A stretch of DNA of 64,000 nt, taken from positions 248,001 to 312,000 of the forward strand of contig DATLKN010000050.1 of the NCBI GenBank assembly GCA_035538335.1. Direction: 5' to 3'. How positions within the stretch are numbered: the stretch's first letter is position 1; each line of letters begins with the position of its first letter. Source of the stretch: AP-15 sp035538335 (GTDB lineage: Bacteria > Pseudomonadota > Alphaproteobacteria > ATCC43930 > CGMCC-115725). A program made the translations under genes and the position numbers. Shown here piece after piece: positions 42,238 through 51,110 of this stretch. Below the pieces are notes generated by a model. That model had not been told where the DNA came from. It saw only the letters and a list, made by a program, of their open reading frames with translations, and did not search any database.

Positions 42238-43394
42238 CAAGGCAAAGCCGGGCGGCGGCAATGGTCGCGGAATTGGCGCCGCCCGCGCCGACTGCAGTTG
42301 CGAGTCGGGGCGCGATCGAGCTCGTCGACCTGACGAAGCGCTATGGCGAAGAGAGCGTCGTCGACAGGATCGCGGTCTCTATCGCTGCCGGCGAATTCTT
42401 CTCGCTGCTGGGGCCCTCGGGATCGGGCAAGACGACGACCCTGATGATGGTCGCCGGCTTCGTCCGCCCCGACGGCGGCGCCATCCTGCTCGACGGCGCC
42501 GACATCGCCGCGGTGCCGCCGCAGAAGCGCGGCTTCGGCATGGTGTTTCAGAACTACGCGATCTTTCCGCATCTCTCCGTGTTCGAGAACATCGCATTTC
42601 CGCTGCGGGCGCGGCATTGGGCGAATGAGGCGGTCGCCGAGCGGGTGCGCTGGGCGCTCGAGCTGGTGCAGCTCGGCCGCTTCGGCGACCGCCACGCGCA
42701 TCAGCTGTCGGGCGGCCAGCAGCAGCGCGTCGCGCTGGCGCGCGCCATCGTCTTCCATCCGCCGGTCGTGCTGATGGATGAGCCGCTGGGCGCGCTCGAC
42801 AAGAATTTGCGCTTCGAGATGCAGGTCGAGATCAAGGAGATCCAGCAGCGCCTCGGCATGACGGTCATCTATGTGACGCACGACCAGGAGGAGGCGATGA
42901 GCATGTCCGACCGCATCGCCATCCTGAACCGCGGCCGGATCGACCAGGTCGGGCCGCCGGGCGAAGTCTATGAGCGCCCGGCAAACCCGTTCGTCGGCCG
43001 CTTTCTCGGCGAAGCGAACCTGATCGAGGGCACGGTCGCCGCACATGGCGACATCGCCCGGCTCGTCCTCGCTTCGGGCGCGGAACTGCGCGCGCCGCGC
43101 AACAGCAGCTGCGGGCCCGGCCGAGGCATGCTGTTCATCCGGCCGGAGCGGGTCGAGATCATGCCCGGGACGAACGCCGCCGGCGAGCCTTGGGCCAACA
43201 GCCTCGCCGGCACGGTCCGCCGCTGCTCGTTCCTCGGCAACATCCTGCGCTACGCCGTCGATGTCGCGGACGCAGAGCCTATCACGGTCGACCTGCAGAA
43301 TGCCGTCGGCGTCGTGCCGCTGCCGGTCGGCGCGCCGGTGGTGCTGCGCTGGCCGGTCGCCGACAGCCTGATCCTCGCGGCCGAAGCGCCATGA
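42213..43394 (+). CDS. ABC transporter ATP-binding protein, PotA type
   Basis: The 393-residue ATPase shows Walker A (GPSGSGKTTTLMMVAG), the Q-loop in VFQNYAIFPHLSVFENI, and the signature QLSGGQQQRVALARAI. Walker B follows (VLMDEPLGALDKN), then the H-loop (VIYVTHDQEEAMSMSD). A C-terminal TOBE-like domain includes RPERVEIMPG. It energises the importer. An ATG at 42213 overlaps the binding-protein gene by 25 bases; another at 42261 would avoid the overlap. The stop overlaps the first permease start. Confidence 0.94.
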   Translation: MVEVDTDLARQSRAAAMVAELAPPAPTAVASRGAIELVDLTKRYGEESVVDRIAVSIAAGEFFSLLGPSGSGKTTTLMMVAGFVRPDGGAILLDGADIAAVPPQKRGFGMVFQNYAIFPHLSVFENIAFPLRARHWANEAVAERVRWALELVQLGRFGDRHAHQLSGGQQQRVALARAIVFHPPVVLMDEPLGALDKNLRFEMQVEIKEIQQRLGMTVIYVTHDQEEAMSMSDRIAILNRGRIDQVGPPGEVYERPANPFVGRFLGEANLIEGTVAAHGDIARLVLASGAELRAPRNSSCGPGRGMLFIRPERVEIMPGTNAAGEPWANSLAGTVRRCSFLGNILRYAVDVADAEPITVDLQNAVGVVPLPVGAPVVLRWPVADSLILAAEAP

Positions 43395-44281
43395 CCAGCA
43401 CCGCCGCGGCGCTGCGCGCCGCTCCGCTTGCCGCCTCGAGGGCGCCGCGCGACCGCACGCTCCTCCTGATGCTGCCGGCATTGGCGATGCTGGTCCTGAT
43501 GTTCTTCGTGCCGATGTTGCTCTTCTTCGTCCGCACCTTCATGGAATTCAGCGGCACCACGGCCGCCTTCGTCGCGCAGGCGAGAGAGCTCCTCTTGTCG
43601 CAGCCCTATCTGACGGCGCTCGGAACCACCAACTGGATCGCGCTGATCGTGACGCTGACGGTGCTCCTGATCGGCTACCCGATCGCCTATTACCTGACGA
43701 CCGCGACAGGCCCGAGCGTCAGCATCGTCGTGCTGTCGATCGTATTGCCGTATTTCACCAGCATCATTGTGCGCACTTTCTCGTGGATGGTGCTGCTCGG
43801 CACGCACGGGCTCGTCAACGACACGCTGCGGGCGGCGGGGCTCATCCGCGAGCCGCTGCCGCTGATGTACAACCGGTTGGGCGTCCTGATCGGCATGAGC
43901 TATGTGCTCTTGCCCTACATGGTGCTGACCCTCTTCGCGGCGATGCGCGGCATCGACCGCTCGCTGCTGCGCGCCGCCGAGGGCCTCGGCGCGAGCGGCT
44001 TCTACGCCTTCCGCCGGGTCTATTTCCCGCTCAGCCTGCACGGCGTCCTGTCGGGGGCGCTGATCGTCTACATACTGGCGATCGGCTATTTCATCACGCC
44101 CGCCCTGATGGGCGGCCAGCACGACATCATGGTCGCCATGCTGATCGACCGCGAGCTGGAGGTGGCGGTCGATTGGCCCTCGGCCGCCTTGATGTCGCTC
44201 AGCCTCTTGCTGGTGACGCTCGTCCTCTACGCGGTCTATTACCGCGTCACCGACATCCGCCGGCTGATCGGGGCGCGGTGA
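43391..44281 (+). CDS. ABC transporter permease, PotB type
   Basis: The 296-residue protein has six membrane helices (the first at about residues 26-45) and the cytoplasmic EAA loop RAAEGLGASGFYAFRRVYFP. That loop contacts the ATPase. It pairs with the next gene as the transmembrane half of the importer. Its ATG overlaps the ATPase stop (ATGA). Confidence 0.93.
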   Translation: MTSTAAALRAAPLAASRAPRDRTLLLMLPALAMLVLMFFVPMLLFFVRTFMEFSGTTAAFVAQARELLLSQPYLTALGTTNWIALIVTLTVLLIGYPIAYYLTTATGPSVSIVVLSIVLPYFTSIIVRTFSWMVLLGTHGLVNDTLRAAGLIREPLPLMYNRLGVLIGMSYVLLPYMVLTLFAAMRGIDRSLLRAAEGLGASGFYAFRRVYFPLSLHGVLSGALIVYILAIGYFITPALMGGQHDIMVAMLIDRELEVAVDWPSAALMSLSLLLVTLVLYAVYYRVTDIRRLIGAR

Positions 44282-44284
44282 ACG

Positions 44285-45088
44285 ATGCGCCGCTGGACCC
44301 CGAGCTTCTTGCGCATCTACGTCGCCCTGATGTGCGTCTGGCTCTTGGCGCCGATCGTCATCGTCGTGATCCTCGCCTTCAGCGGCGACGGCTATCTGCA
44401 TTTCCCGCCGAGTTCGCTGTCGCTCAGATGGTTCGACCGCTTCTTCGGCGATCTGCAATGGCAGCATGCGCTGCTCTCCAGCCTGATCATCGGCAGCATT
44501 GCCTGCATCGTCTCGACGGTGATCGGTTTCTTTGCGGCCTACGCCTTTCTGCGCGCCGAGTTTCGCGGCAAGAAGCTCTTGCTGTCGCTGATGCTGACCC
44601 CGATCATCGTGCCGAGCATCATCACCGCGATCGCGATGTATTACCTCGCCGTCAGGCTCGGGCTGGTCGGCAGCTATCTGTGGATCGGCCTCTGCCACGC
44701 CGTGATAGCGATGCCGATCGTGCTGTTGATCCTGCTGGCGGCGTTGCACGCCGTCGATCCCAACCTCGAGCGCGCCGCGCTCGGCCTCGGCAGCAGCCGG
44801 CTGCGCGTCTTCTGGAAAATCGTGCTGCCGATCGCGCTGCCGGGCATCATGTCGGCCATGCTGTTCGCGTTCCTCGCCTCGTTCGACGAATTGCTGATCG
44901 CGCTCTTTCTGTCCGGCGTCTACGCCCAAACGCTGCCGGTGCGCATCTGGAACAGCCTCAATCTGCAGGTCGAGCCGACGATCGCCGCCGTCAGCGCCTT
45001 CCTGATCGCGGTGACGGCCGTGATCCTTGCCGTCGACGGCATCCTGCGCCACCGCCGCGGCGAGCGCCGCCGCCGCGCGGCGGCGTGA
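44285..45088 (+). CDS. ABC transporter permease, PotC type
   Basis: The 267-residue protein has six membrane helices (the first at about residues 10-33) and the EAA loop ERAALGLGSSRLRVFWKIVL. GIMSAMLFAFLASFDELLIA is typical of PotC. It starts three bases after the first permease. A family B repeat with a strong hairpin follows the stop and could end the operon. Confidence 0.93.
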   Translation: MRRWTPSFLRIYVALMCVWLLAPIVIVVILAFSGDGYLHFPPSSLSLRWFDRFFGDLQWQHALLSSLIIGSIACIVSTVIGFFAAYAFLRAEFRGKKLLLSLMLTPIIVPSIITAIAMYYLAVRLGLVGSYLWIGLCHAVIAMPIVLLILLAALHAVDPNLERAALGLGSSRLRVFWKIVLPIALPGIMSAMLFAFLASFDELLIALFLSGVYAQTLPVRIWNSLNLQVEPTIAAVSAFLIAVTAVILAVDGILRHRRGERRRRAAA

Positions 45089-45100
45089 TTTCGTGCTGTT

Positions 45101-45181
45101 GTCGTCCCGGCGAAGGCCGGGACCCATGGTGGCTGGCCCGTGCGGTCATGGATGGACCCCGGCCTTCGCCGGGGTGACAGG
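45101..45181. repeat. Intergenic repeat, family B (two facing hairpins)
   Basis: GTCGTCCCGGCGAAGGCCGG at the left and CCCCGGCCTTCGCCGGGGTG at the right are inverted relative to one another. It separates the convergent importer operon and an M24 gene, so it may terminate both. Confidence 0.75.
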
Positions 45182-45187
45182 TTATGA

Positions 45188-46336
45188 TCAGACCAGCAGC
45201 CGGCGCGGCGCGTGGCTGATCGGCTCGCAAGCCCCTTCCGTGACGATGGCGGTTTCGCCCAGCGACATGCTGAGGCCGGTGTCGCTGTCGAGCAGGATCA
45301 TGTGCAGGAAGAACACCATGTTCGGCGCCAATAGCTGCGGCTCGCCGGCAAACACCATCGGCCAGTCCATCCAGGTCGGCGGGTAGGTCGCGCCCATCGT
45401 ATAGCCGCAGGCATTGAGGAAATGCCCGCGATAGCCGGCCTTCGAGAGCACCCGCGCATGCTCGGCGAACACTTCTCCGACCGTGTTGCCGGGGCGCAAT
45501 GCCGCCTCGCAGGCCTCGAGCGCTTCTGTGCAGGCCTCGAACATCGCGCGATGGCGCGGGTCGGGCTCGCCCGTCAGGATCACGTACATCAAGGCCGCGT
45601 GGTAGTGGCGGTAGGCGGCGGCGATCTCGAACTGCACCTGGTCCTGCGGGGCCACCTTGCCGTGGCCGGTGTGGTAGCGCACGAGCAATGCCTCTTCGCC
45701 CGCGCCCATCGGCCAGCGGCTGGCGGAAGGGTCGCCGTCGCCGCGCATGATCGCGCTCATCATCTCGCCGTAGATCGCGCCGACCGAGGCGCCGGGCGCG
45801 GTCAGGCGCTGCGACACCGCGCAAGCTTCATCGACGAGCTTTCCGGCCTGCCGCAGATAATCGAGTTCCGCCGGGCTCTTGACGAGGCGCAACAGCCGCA
45901 CGAGGTCGGAAGCATCGACGAGGTCGCAGAACCCCGCAAACGCGGCATCGACCATCTTGCCGCGCTGCGCCGTCAGGCCGTAGGCGTGGTACTCGACGCC
46001 GATCCGCCTGCCGCTCCCGCCCAGATCGGCGACCATGTCGCGCAACTCGCCGGCCGGGTCGGCGCCCTCGCGGTCGGTCCAAATGCGGACATCCTCGATG
46101 ACCGAGGTGAGGCGCGCCTGCCTCAGATCTGCCGAGCGCGTCAAGAGAGCGAGCCTCTCATCGGCGCGCAGGTACATGCCCTGGAACATGCTGTAGCCGC
46201 TGGTGTCGTAGCCGGTCAGCCAGTACATGCTCTCCTGCCGGAACAGGAGGAGGCCGTCGAGGCCGGCCTTCGTCATCTCCTCGCAGGCGCGCCGCCGGCG
46301 GGCGGCGAATTCCTCGCGCGTAAAGTGGAGCGCCAT
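45188..46336 (-). CDS. M24 creatinase-like hydrolase lacking the metal ligands
   Basis: The 382-residue protein has the creatinase-type N-domain (LLFRQESMYWLTGYDTSGYS) and a pita-bread domain beginning near residue 160 (LLRLVKSPAELDYLRQAGKL). The metal-ligand positions are altered: VQFEIAAAYRHYHAALM in place of the two-aspartate segment, CGYTMGATYPP at the histidine, and only the terminal glutamate in LGETAIV retained. Ectoine hydrolase and creatinase show similar losses. It converges on the importer operon and likely acts on a related compound. Confidence 0.82.
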   Translation of the reverse strand: MALHFTREEFAARRRRACEEMTKAGLDGLLLFRQESMYWLTGYDTSGYSMFQGMYLRADERLALLTRSADLRQARLTSVIEDVRIWTDREGADPAGELRDMVADLGGSGRRIGVEYHAYGLTAQRGKMVDAAFAGFCDLVDASDLVRLLRLVKSPAELDYLRQAGKLVDEACAVSQRLTAPGASVGAIYGEMMSAIMRGDGDPSASRWPMGAGEEALLVRYHTGHGKVAPQDQVQFEIAAAYRHYHAALMYVILTGEPDPRHRAMFEACTEALEACEAALRPGNTVGEVFAEHARVLSKAGYRGHFLNACGYTMGATYPPTWMDWPMVFAGEPQLLAPNMVFFLHMILLDSDTGLSMSLGETAIVTEGACEPISHAPRRLLV

Positions 46337-46419
46337 CGTCCGCCTCCTTTGGCCTGGCCGATTACCGATCTGCCGATCTCGCTGCTCCCGTTACGCCGGC
46401 AACCGGCACTTGCACGATC

Positions 46420-46462
46420 TTTCGCTGCTTTTGCTGATATGTGCAGGGATTCTGCAGCGAAA
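46420..46462. other. Nine-base inverted repeat
   Basis: TTTCGCTGC at 46420-46428 and GCAGCGAAA at 46454-46462 are exact complements across 25 bases, in the 252-base gap between two minus-strand genes. It lies past the stop of the hypothetical gene and upstream of the M24 gene. It could be a transcript hairpin or an operator. The remainder of the gap shows no gene. Confidence 0.4.
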
Positions 46463-46588
46463 TTCCCGGCATGGTTGCATGACGGTTGCGAACCCCTCGG
46501 GGCATCCGCACGATTTGGACGGTAACCAGCTTACCAGCCGAATGCGGCAAATTTAGCGTCATCGTTGCGGCAACGCCGGCCCGCGCCC

Positions 46589-47074
46589 TCAGACCCGCTG
46601 GAGCTTCTGAATGAAGTCGTTTACCTCGGGCTGGGTCCAGGTGTCGCCGTGGCGCCAGAAATCGAGAAGGGCGTCCCGGTTGCGCGATACCCACGCGATG
46701 ACCTGGGGGGACATCTGCCGCACGACGCGATCAGGCAGGCTGTTGGCGACGACCGTCGGGGCATCGGAAATCGTCACCGAAAAGCTCGGCTGCGATCGCC
46801 CGGGTTGCCGGAAATATTTGACGGGCGGCCCGTGCGCGCCCATCGCCGTGGAGATGAAGATCGTTCCGTCGCCCCCGGTTTGGGCGGTCGTAAGGTTCGC
46901 CATCTCGAGGACATCCTCCCCGGCAAGTTCGTCCGCCAAGAGCGTATCGGCCGGGATGTCCTCCATTCCTTTGCTGACCGCCGCCCGCAGATCGGGATGC
47001 TTGCAGGTCTCGGTCGGCCCGTTGCTCCGGCTCTTGCCGCCCGCGCGCGTCAACGCCACTCTCCTGTGTCGCAT
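46589..47074 (-). CDS. Hypothetical protein, alphaproteobacterial type
   Basis: The frame from an ATG at 47074 gives 161 residues; internal ATGs at 46966 and 46903 are other possible starts. The C-terminal 100 residues look constrained (GTIFISTAMGAHGPPVKYF, QPSFSVTISDAPTVVANSLP, QVIAWVSRNRDALLDFWRHG, TQPEVNDFIQKL). Their end has a faint resemblance to the DUF4160 pattern of a short helix carrying W and LL pairs. No function is assigned. No obvious operon partner. Confidence 0.6.
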   Translation of the reverse strand: MRHRRVALTRAGGKSRSNGPTETCKHPDLRAAVSKGMEDIPADTLLADELAGEDVLEMANLTTAQTGGDGTIFISTAMGAHGPPVKYFRQPGRSQPSFSVTISDAPTVVANSLPDRVVRQMSPQVIAWVSRNRDALLDFWRHGDTWTQPEVNDFIQKLQRV

Positions 47075-47168
47075 GTTCCACGGAACCGTGCTCAGCCTCG
47101 CGCAAAACCCGCAATTTGCATAGCCCGGTGACGGGGAGCGCCATTCGCTGCCGCTGCCTGCTCGCGGC

Positions 47169-48257
47169 TCAGCTGCGGTTGCTGGTCAGCGTGCTCCAAT
47201 CGTAGGAGGGCGTGCGGCCGGCGACGGGGTCGATGCCGTTCTTCTTGATGTGGGGGTGCACCGGGCGCATCCCGGGTACGTCGAGCCAGAGCCGCAGCAG
47301 GTGGCGGCGCCGGTCCTCCTCGGCGTCGCCGTCGTCGAAGGCGGTGCGGGCGTGCAGGATCGTGTAGTTGTTGATGAAATACATCTCGCCCGGCTGCAAT
47401 GTGAATTCGAGCATCAGCGCCGGCCGCTTCGTCACCGCCTCGAAGCGGTCGAGCACCGCCAGCTCATCTTCTCGCATCGGCCGGCCGGCCGCCGCCTCGC
47501 CCGCCTCGACATAGGTGCGCACATAGCGCGCCGAGATCTTGCCCTCGGTGTTGGAGAAGACCGGCACCCGGTAGGGCGTGTAGGGCAGATCGCCCGGCTG
47601 CTCCTCGCCGCGCCGATGAAAGACATAGCCGCGGTAGAGGCGTTCGAGCGCGCCCGGGCATTCCGCCAGCATCGCGTTGTGCACCGAAAGGGCGCTGGTC
47701 AGCCGCGAGACGCCGCCCGATTGCGCGTCGCGCAGGCACATGAGCCCGACGAGGTCGCAGGAATCGGTGTGCGGCGAGAGTTCCTGCTTGTTGCGGTAGG
47801 CGCGGGCCAGCGGGTCTTCCCGGCTGAAATCCTTGACGTGGCCGAGCCGGTCGCCCATGACGCTCTGCGAGAGGCCCTGCCCGAGATGGGTGCCGAGCCC
47901 CCAGAAGATCATGCCGAGCTCGTCCTTCGAATAGTCTTCGACCGGCAGCCGGCGGACAACCGCAAAACCGCGGCCGTCCGCGATCCGATGGCGGATCTCC
48001 TCGATCGCCGGCCGCAGCGCGGAAAGCGGGAAATGCTCGCGCTGCAGGCTGTCGAGACCGAGGCCCGCGGCTTTTATCCGCCGCATGTTGCGCTCTATCT
48101 CGCGCAACTGCGCTGCCGTGAGCTCGATCGTGTAGTCCGCCGGGCCGGCGAAATCGGCGACCTTCCAGGCGGCGGGATCGTCGATCGGCGCCGCAGGCAT
48201 CGGCATCGCCGGCGCATTCGCTTCGGATGCTCTGTCGATCGCGTGCAATTCGCCCAT
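47169..48257 (-). CDS. TauD/TfdA-family 2-oxoglutarate dioxygenase
   Basis: The 362-residue protein has the iron-binding HxD in SPHTDSCDLVGLMCLRD (about residue 161). The distal histidine lies in NNYTILHARTAFDD (about residue 300). The 2-oxoglutarate-binding arginine lies in RHLLRLWLDVPGMRPVHP (about residue 320). It hydroxylates an unknown substrate with oxygen and 2-oxoglutarate. It is divergent from a second family member 319 bases away, with repeats filling the space between. Confidence 0.9.
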   Translation of the reverse strand: MGELHAIDRASEANAPAMPMPAAPIDDPAAWKVADFAGPADYTIELTAAQLREIERNMRRIKAAGLGLDSLQREHFPLSALRPAIEEIRHRIADGRGFAVVRRLPVEDYSKDELGMIFWGLGTHLGQGLSQSVMGDRLGHVKDFSREDPLARAYRNKQELSPHTDSCDLVGLMCLRDAQSGGVSRLTSALSVHNAMLAECPGALERLYRGYVFHRRGEEQPGDLPYTPYRVPVFSNTEGKISARYVRTYVEAGEAAAGRPMREDELAVLDRFEAVTKRPALMLEFTLQPGEMYFINNYTILHARTAFDDGDAEEDRRRHLLRLWLDVPGMRPVHPHIKKNGIDPVAGRTPSYDWSTLTSNRS

Positions 48258-48368
48258 CGCCGATGCCCTCCATCGTTCCCGCTTATCGAAACATCGGGAG
48301 GGGGAAGCGGCAAGCCCGTCGTTCTGCGCCCACCAGGCAGCGGCTCGGTCTGATGTTGCGCACGCGCC

Positions 48369-48510
48369 GCGCGTGCTTCGAGACGCGCCCTATCGGGCGC
48401 TCCGCTCAACATGACAGGGTTCGGTGGGATTATGAGAAATCGTCATCCCCGGCCTCCGCCGGGGCAGGCTCTGAGGCGCCTCGCGCAGCGAGGCCTCGAA
48501 GGACGCAGGG
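48369..48510. repeat. Composite of repeat families D and B
   Basis: CTTCGAGACGCGCCCTATCG (family D) is followed by CGTCATCCCCGGCCTCCGCC (family B-like) and then GGCGCCTCGCGCAGCGAGGC (family D). The 319-base gap between the two TauD-like genes contains little else beyond their promoters. Confidence 0.65.
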
Positions 48511-48576
48511 CTGCAGCCGCTTCCGCCGCGACGGCAAAGCCTCTACCCTGCAAACCTCCGCGCGGAGAGGAATGCC

Positions 48577-49596
48577 ATGACCAGCGCATTCGAGATTACA
48601 CGGCCGCTGCCGGGGGCGCGGTTCGGCGCGCTCGCGCGGCTGTCGCCGGCCGGCGAGGCGAGCGCCGTCGTCGTGGCGGCGGAAGCCGCGCCCGAAGCTT
48701 TGCCGCGGGCGCTCGCCGAGGGCGGCGGGCTCTTGCTCTTGAAGGGCATGCAGGAGATCGCGCAGGAGCCGCAATTGCTGTTGCGCCTGTCGCGGCTGTT
48801 CGGCCCCGAGGTCGAGGACTACCGGCGCACCCTGACGCGCCCCGAAAGGGTGCATCCGAGCGTGCCCGAAATCTTCATCGTTTCGAACGTGCCGCCCGTC
48901 AGCTTTCCGCCGCCGCCGCGGCCGAACCCGCCGCTGACCGAGGATGGCAGGCTGCCGAGCCGCTACCCGCACCGGAAGGGCTGGCATACCGACCAGAGCT
49001 ATCGCCGGCCGCCGCCCGACGTCTCGCTGTTCTTCGCGGTGCGCCCGGTGCCGCGAGGGCAGGGGCAGACGCTCTTCGCGGACGGCACGGCGGCTTACGA
49101 GGCATTGCCGCCGGCGCTGAGACAGCGGGTCGAGGGGCTCGAAGGGCTGCATGTGCAGCCCGGCGCCGGGCGCTCGCGCGATGCGGTGTCGGCCGGCGAG
49201 ACGCCGCGGCCGCTCGCGCCGCACGAAATGAGCCAGCGGCAACCGGTCGTGCGGATGCACCCGGTGACCGGCCGGCGCGCACTCTATCTCTGCGAAGGCG
49301 GGCAGATGGATTGGCTCGAGGGCCCGCTTCTCGGCCTCGAGCCGGGCCCCGCGGGCGAGGGCGCGCGGCTCCTCGACGAATTGATGGCGCATCTGACACG
49401 CCCCGAATTCGTCTATGTCCACGAATGGGACAGGGGCGACCTCCTCGTCTGGGACAACCGCTCTCTCGTGCATGCGGCGAGCTGGTTCGACGCCGACCGG
49501 CTCGAACGGGTGATGTGGCGCACCACCGTGCACGGCAACCCCGGCGCGATCTACCAGGGCGAACGGAAGAGCTGGATCCCGCGGGTGGGTGGATGA
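48577..49596 (+). CDS. TauD/TfdA-family 2-oxoglutarate dioxygenase
   Basis: The 339-residue protein has an HTD iron motif in RKGWHTDQSYRRPPPDVSLF (residue 137). The distal histidine lies in WDNRSLVHAASWFDADRLER (about residue 298). The arginine lies in ERVMWRTTVHGNPGA. It is only distantly similar to the neighbouring family member, so the pair is not a recent duplication. GAGAGGAATGCC precedes its ATG. Substrate unknown; context suggests an amino-acid derivative or sulfonate. Confidence 0.9.
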   Translation: MTSAFEITRPLPGARFGALARLSPAGEASAVVVAAEAAPEALPRALAEGGGLLLLKGMQEIAQEPQLLLRLSRLFGPEVEDYRRTLTRPERVHPSVPEIFIVSNVPPVSFPPPPRPNPPLTEDGRLPSRYPHRKGWHTDQSYRRPPPDVSLFFAVRPVPRGQGQTLFADGTAAYEALPPALRQRVEGLEGLHVQPGAGRSRDAVSAGETPRPLAPHEMSQRQPVVRMHPVTGRRALYLCEGGQMDWLEGPLLGLEPGPAGEGARLLDELMAHLTRPEFVYVHEWDRGDLLVWDNRSLVHAASWFDADRLERVMWRTTVHGNPGAIYQGERKSWIPRVGG

Positions 49597-49609
49597 CTTC
49601 AACGGCATT

Positions 49610-49699
49610 GTCATTGCGAGGAGCCGGCAGGCGACGAAGCAATCCCAAGGATGTTGAGGCTCATTCGGCACGAGATTGCTTCGCTGCGCTCGCAATGAC
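49610..49699. repeat. Intergenic repeat, family C
   Basis: GTCATTGCGAGGAGC and AGATTGCTTCGCTGCGCTCG through CAATGAC form the ends of an inverted element with a 45-base core. A close copy lies at 51931-52001. Confidence 0.75.
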
Positions 49700-49714
49700 C
49701 GTAGGGGCTAGGAG

Positions 49715-50929
49715 ATGACCGCGGAAGCGCTCCTCGCCCGCATCGACGAGCGGGCCTCGCTCGATTTCCTCGCCCGCATGGTGCAGATGAAAAGCTACAG
49801 CGAGAGCGAGGGCGAGCGGGAATTGGCCGCTTTCATGGCGGAGGCGATGCGCGAGCTCGGGCTCGAGGCGGCGCTGACGCCGGTGCCGGGCGGCCGCGTC
49901 AACGCGGTCGGCCGCCGCCGCGGCATGGGCGGCGGCAAGAGCCTCCTCTTCAACGGACATCTCGACACCAATCCCGCGACCGAAGGCTGGACCGTCGATC
50001 CCTGGGCCGGAAAGATCGACGACCGCTTCATCTACGGCATCGGCGTCTCGAACATGAAGGCGGGCGACGCCGCCTATTTCTGCGCGCTGCGGACGCTCGT
50101 CGAGGCGGGCGTCAGGCTGAAGGGCGATGTCGTCCTGACCTATGTCGTCGGCGAATTGCAAGGCGGGGTCGGCACCGCGGCGCTGATCGAGGAGGGCCTG
50201 AGAGCGGATTATTTCATCAATTCCGAGCCGACCGATCTGGCGGCGTTGACGATGCACGCCGCCTCTTTCGGCTTCACGATCGAGCTTCTCGGCAAGACGC
50301 GGCACCTGTCGAAGCGCGAGGAGGCGGTCGATGCGATCGCCGCCGCCTGCGACCTCGTCCCGCGCCTCGATGCGATGAAATTCTCCGGCGCCCGCTCGCC
50401 CGAGCACGCGGGCATCAACCGCGTCCATGTCGGCGTCGTGCACGGCGCGCTGGGGCGCGACTTGCAGGAATGGCGGCCGCCGCAGGTCGCCGATTTCGTG
50501 CGCCTCAAAGGCTCCGGCCGCTTCGCGCCGGGGCAGAGCCGCGCGGGCGCGCTCGCCGACATCGAGGCGGTGCTGGGCGGCCTCAGAGAGCGTTTTCCGG
50601 GGCTCGAGACGAAGCTCGTGCCGCCCGACGAGCACCGCCTCGCGATGCCGGCCTTCGAGGTGCCGCGCGACAGCCCGATCGTGCGGGCTTTGAACCGCGC
50701 CTACCGCCGCGTGCGCGGCGAAGCGCAGCCGACCGGCGCCGTCACGCCGCCCGGCTTCTTCGGCACCGACGCCGGCCATCTCTACGAGCGGGCGGGGATG
50801 GAAGGCGTCGTCTGCGGCCCCGGCGGGCGCTACAACACGATGCCGGACGAGCGCGTCGACATCGCCGACTACCTCGACATGATCCGCATCTACCTGCTCG
50901 TCATCCTCGACATCTGCGGGGTCGCCTGA
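49715..50929 (+). CDS. M20-family peptidase with altered metal site
   Basis: The 404-residue protein shows NGHLDTNPATEGWTVDPW with the first metal histidine and catalytic aspartate. The usual bridging aspartate is asparagine in GIGVSNMKAGDA, and the catalytic glutamate pair is EL in VVGELQGGVGTAAL. NSEPTDLAALTMHAASFG and a final FGTDAGHLYERAGMEG are family-like. The loss of the bridging acid suggests a variant mechanism or subfamily. Its last five codons were duplicated in tandem downstream of its stop. Confidence 0.85.
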   Translation: MTAEALLARIDERASLDFLARMVQMKSYSESEGERELAAFMAEAMRELGLEAALTPVPGGRVNAVGRRRGMGGGKSLLFNGHLDTNPATEGWTVDPWAGKIDDRFIYGIGVSNMKAGDAAYFCALRTLVEAGVRLKGDVVLTYVVGELQGGVGTAALIEEGLRADYFINSEPTDLAALTMHAASFGFTIELLGKTRHLSKREEAVDAIAAACDLVPRLDAMKFSGARSPEHAGINRVHVGVVHGALGRDLQEWRPPQVADFVRLKGSGRFAPGQSRAGALADIEAVLGGLRERFPGLETKLVPPDEHRLAMPAFEVPRDSPIVRALNRAYRRVRGEAQPTGAVTPPGFFGTDAGHLYERAGMEGVVCGPGGRYNTMPDERVDIADYLDMIRIYLLVILDICGVA

Positions 50930-51062
50930 GGCCCGCCCCCACCCTAACCCTCCCCCGCATGCGGAGGAGGGAATGGGAGGGGTGAAGATCCGCATGAGGG
51001 CCTCTTGCGGGGTCGCCTGAGGCCCGCCCCCACCCTAACCCTCCCCCGCATGCGGGGGAGGG
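50915..51062. repeat. 91-base tandem duplication including the 3' end of the M20 gene
   Basis: Bases 50915-50971 recur at 51006-51062 with one mismatch. The unit starts with TGCGGGGTCGCCTGA, which encodes the last four residues and stop of the M20 gene, followed by CCCCCACCCTAACCCTCCCC. The first copy's distal part has decayed. Confidence 0.85.
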
Positions 51063-51074
51063 TTAGGGTGGGGG
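51027..51074. repeat. Perfect 48-base palindrome (family A-like)
   Basis: CCCCCACCCTAACCCTCCCC then CGCATGCG then the exact complement. Every base of the two 24-base arms pairs. It lies 36 bases past the SDR stop and 97 past the M20 stop, so it could terminate transcription from both sides. Confidence 0.85.
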
Positions 51075-51110
51075 TAAAGAACCGCGTAAGGGCGTAAAGA
51101 ATATTGCGCC

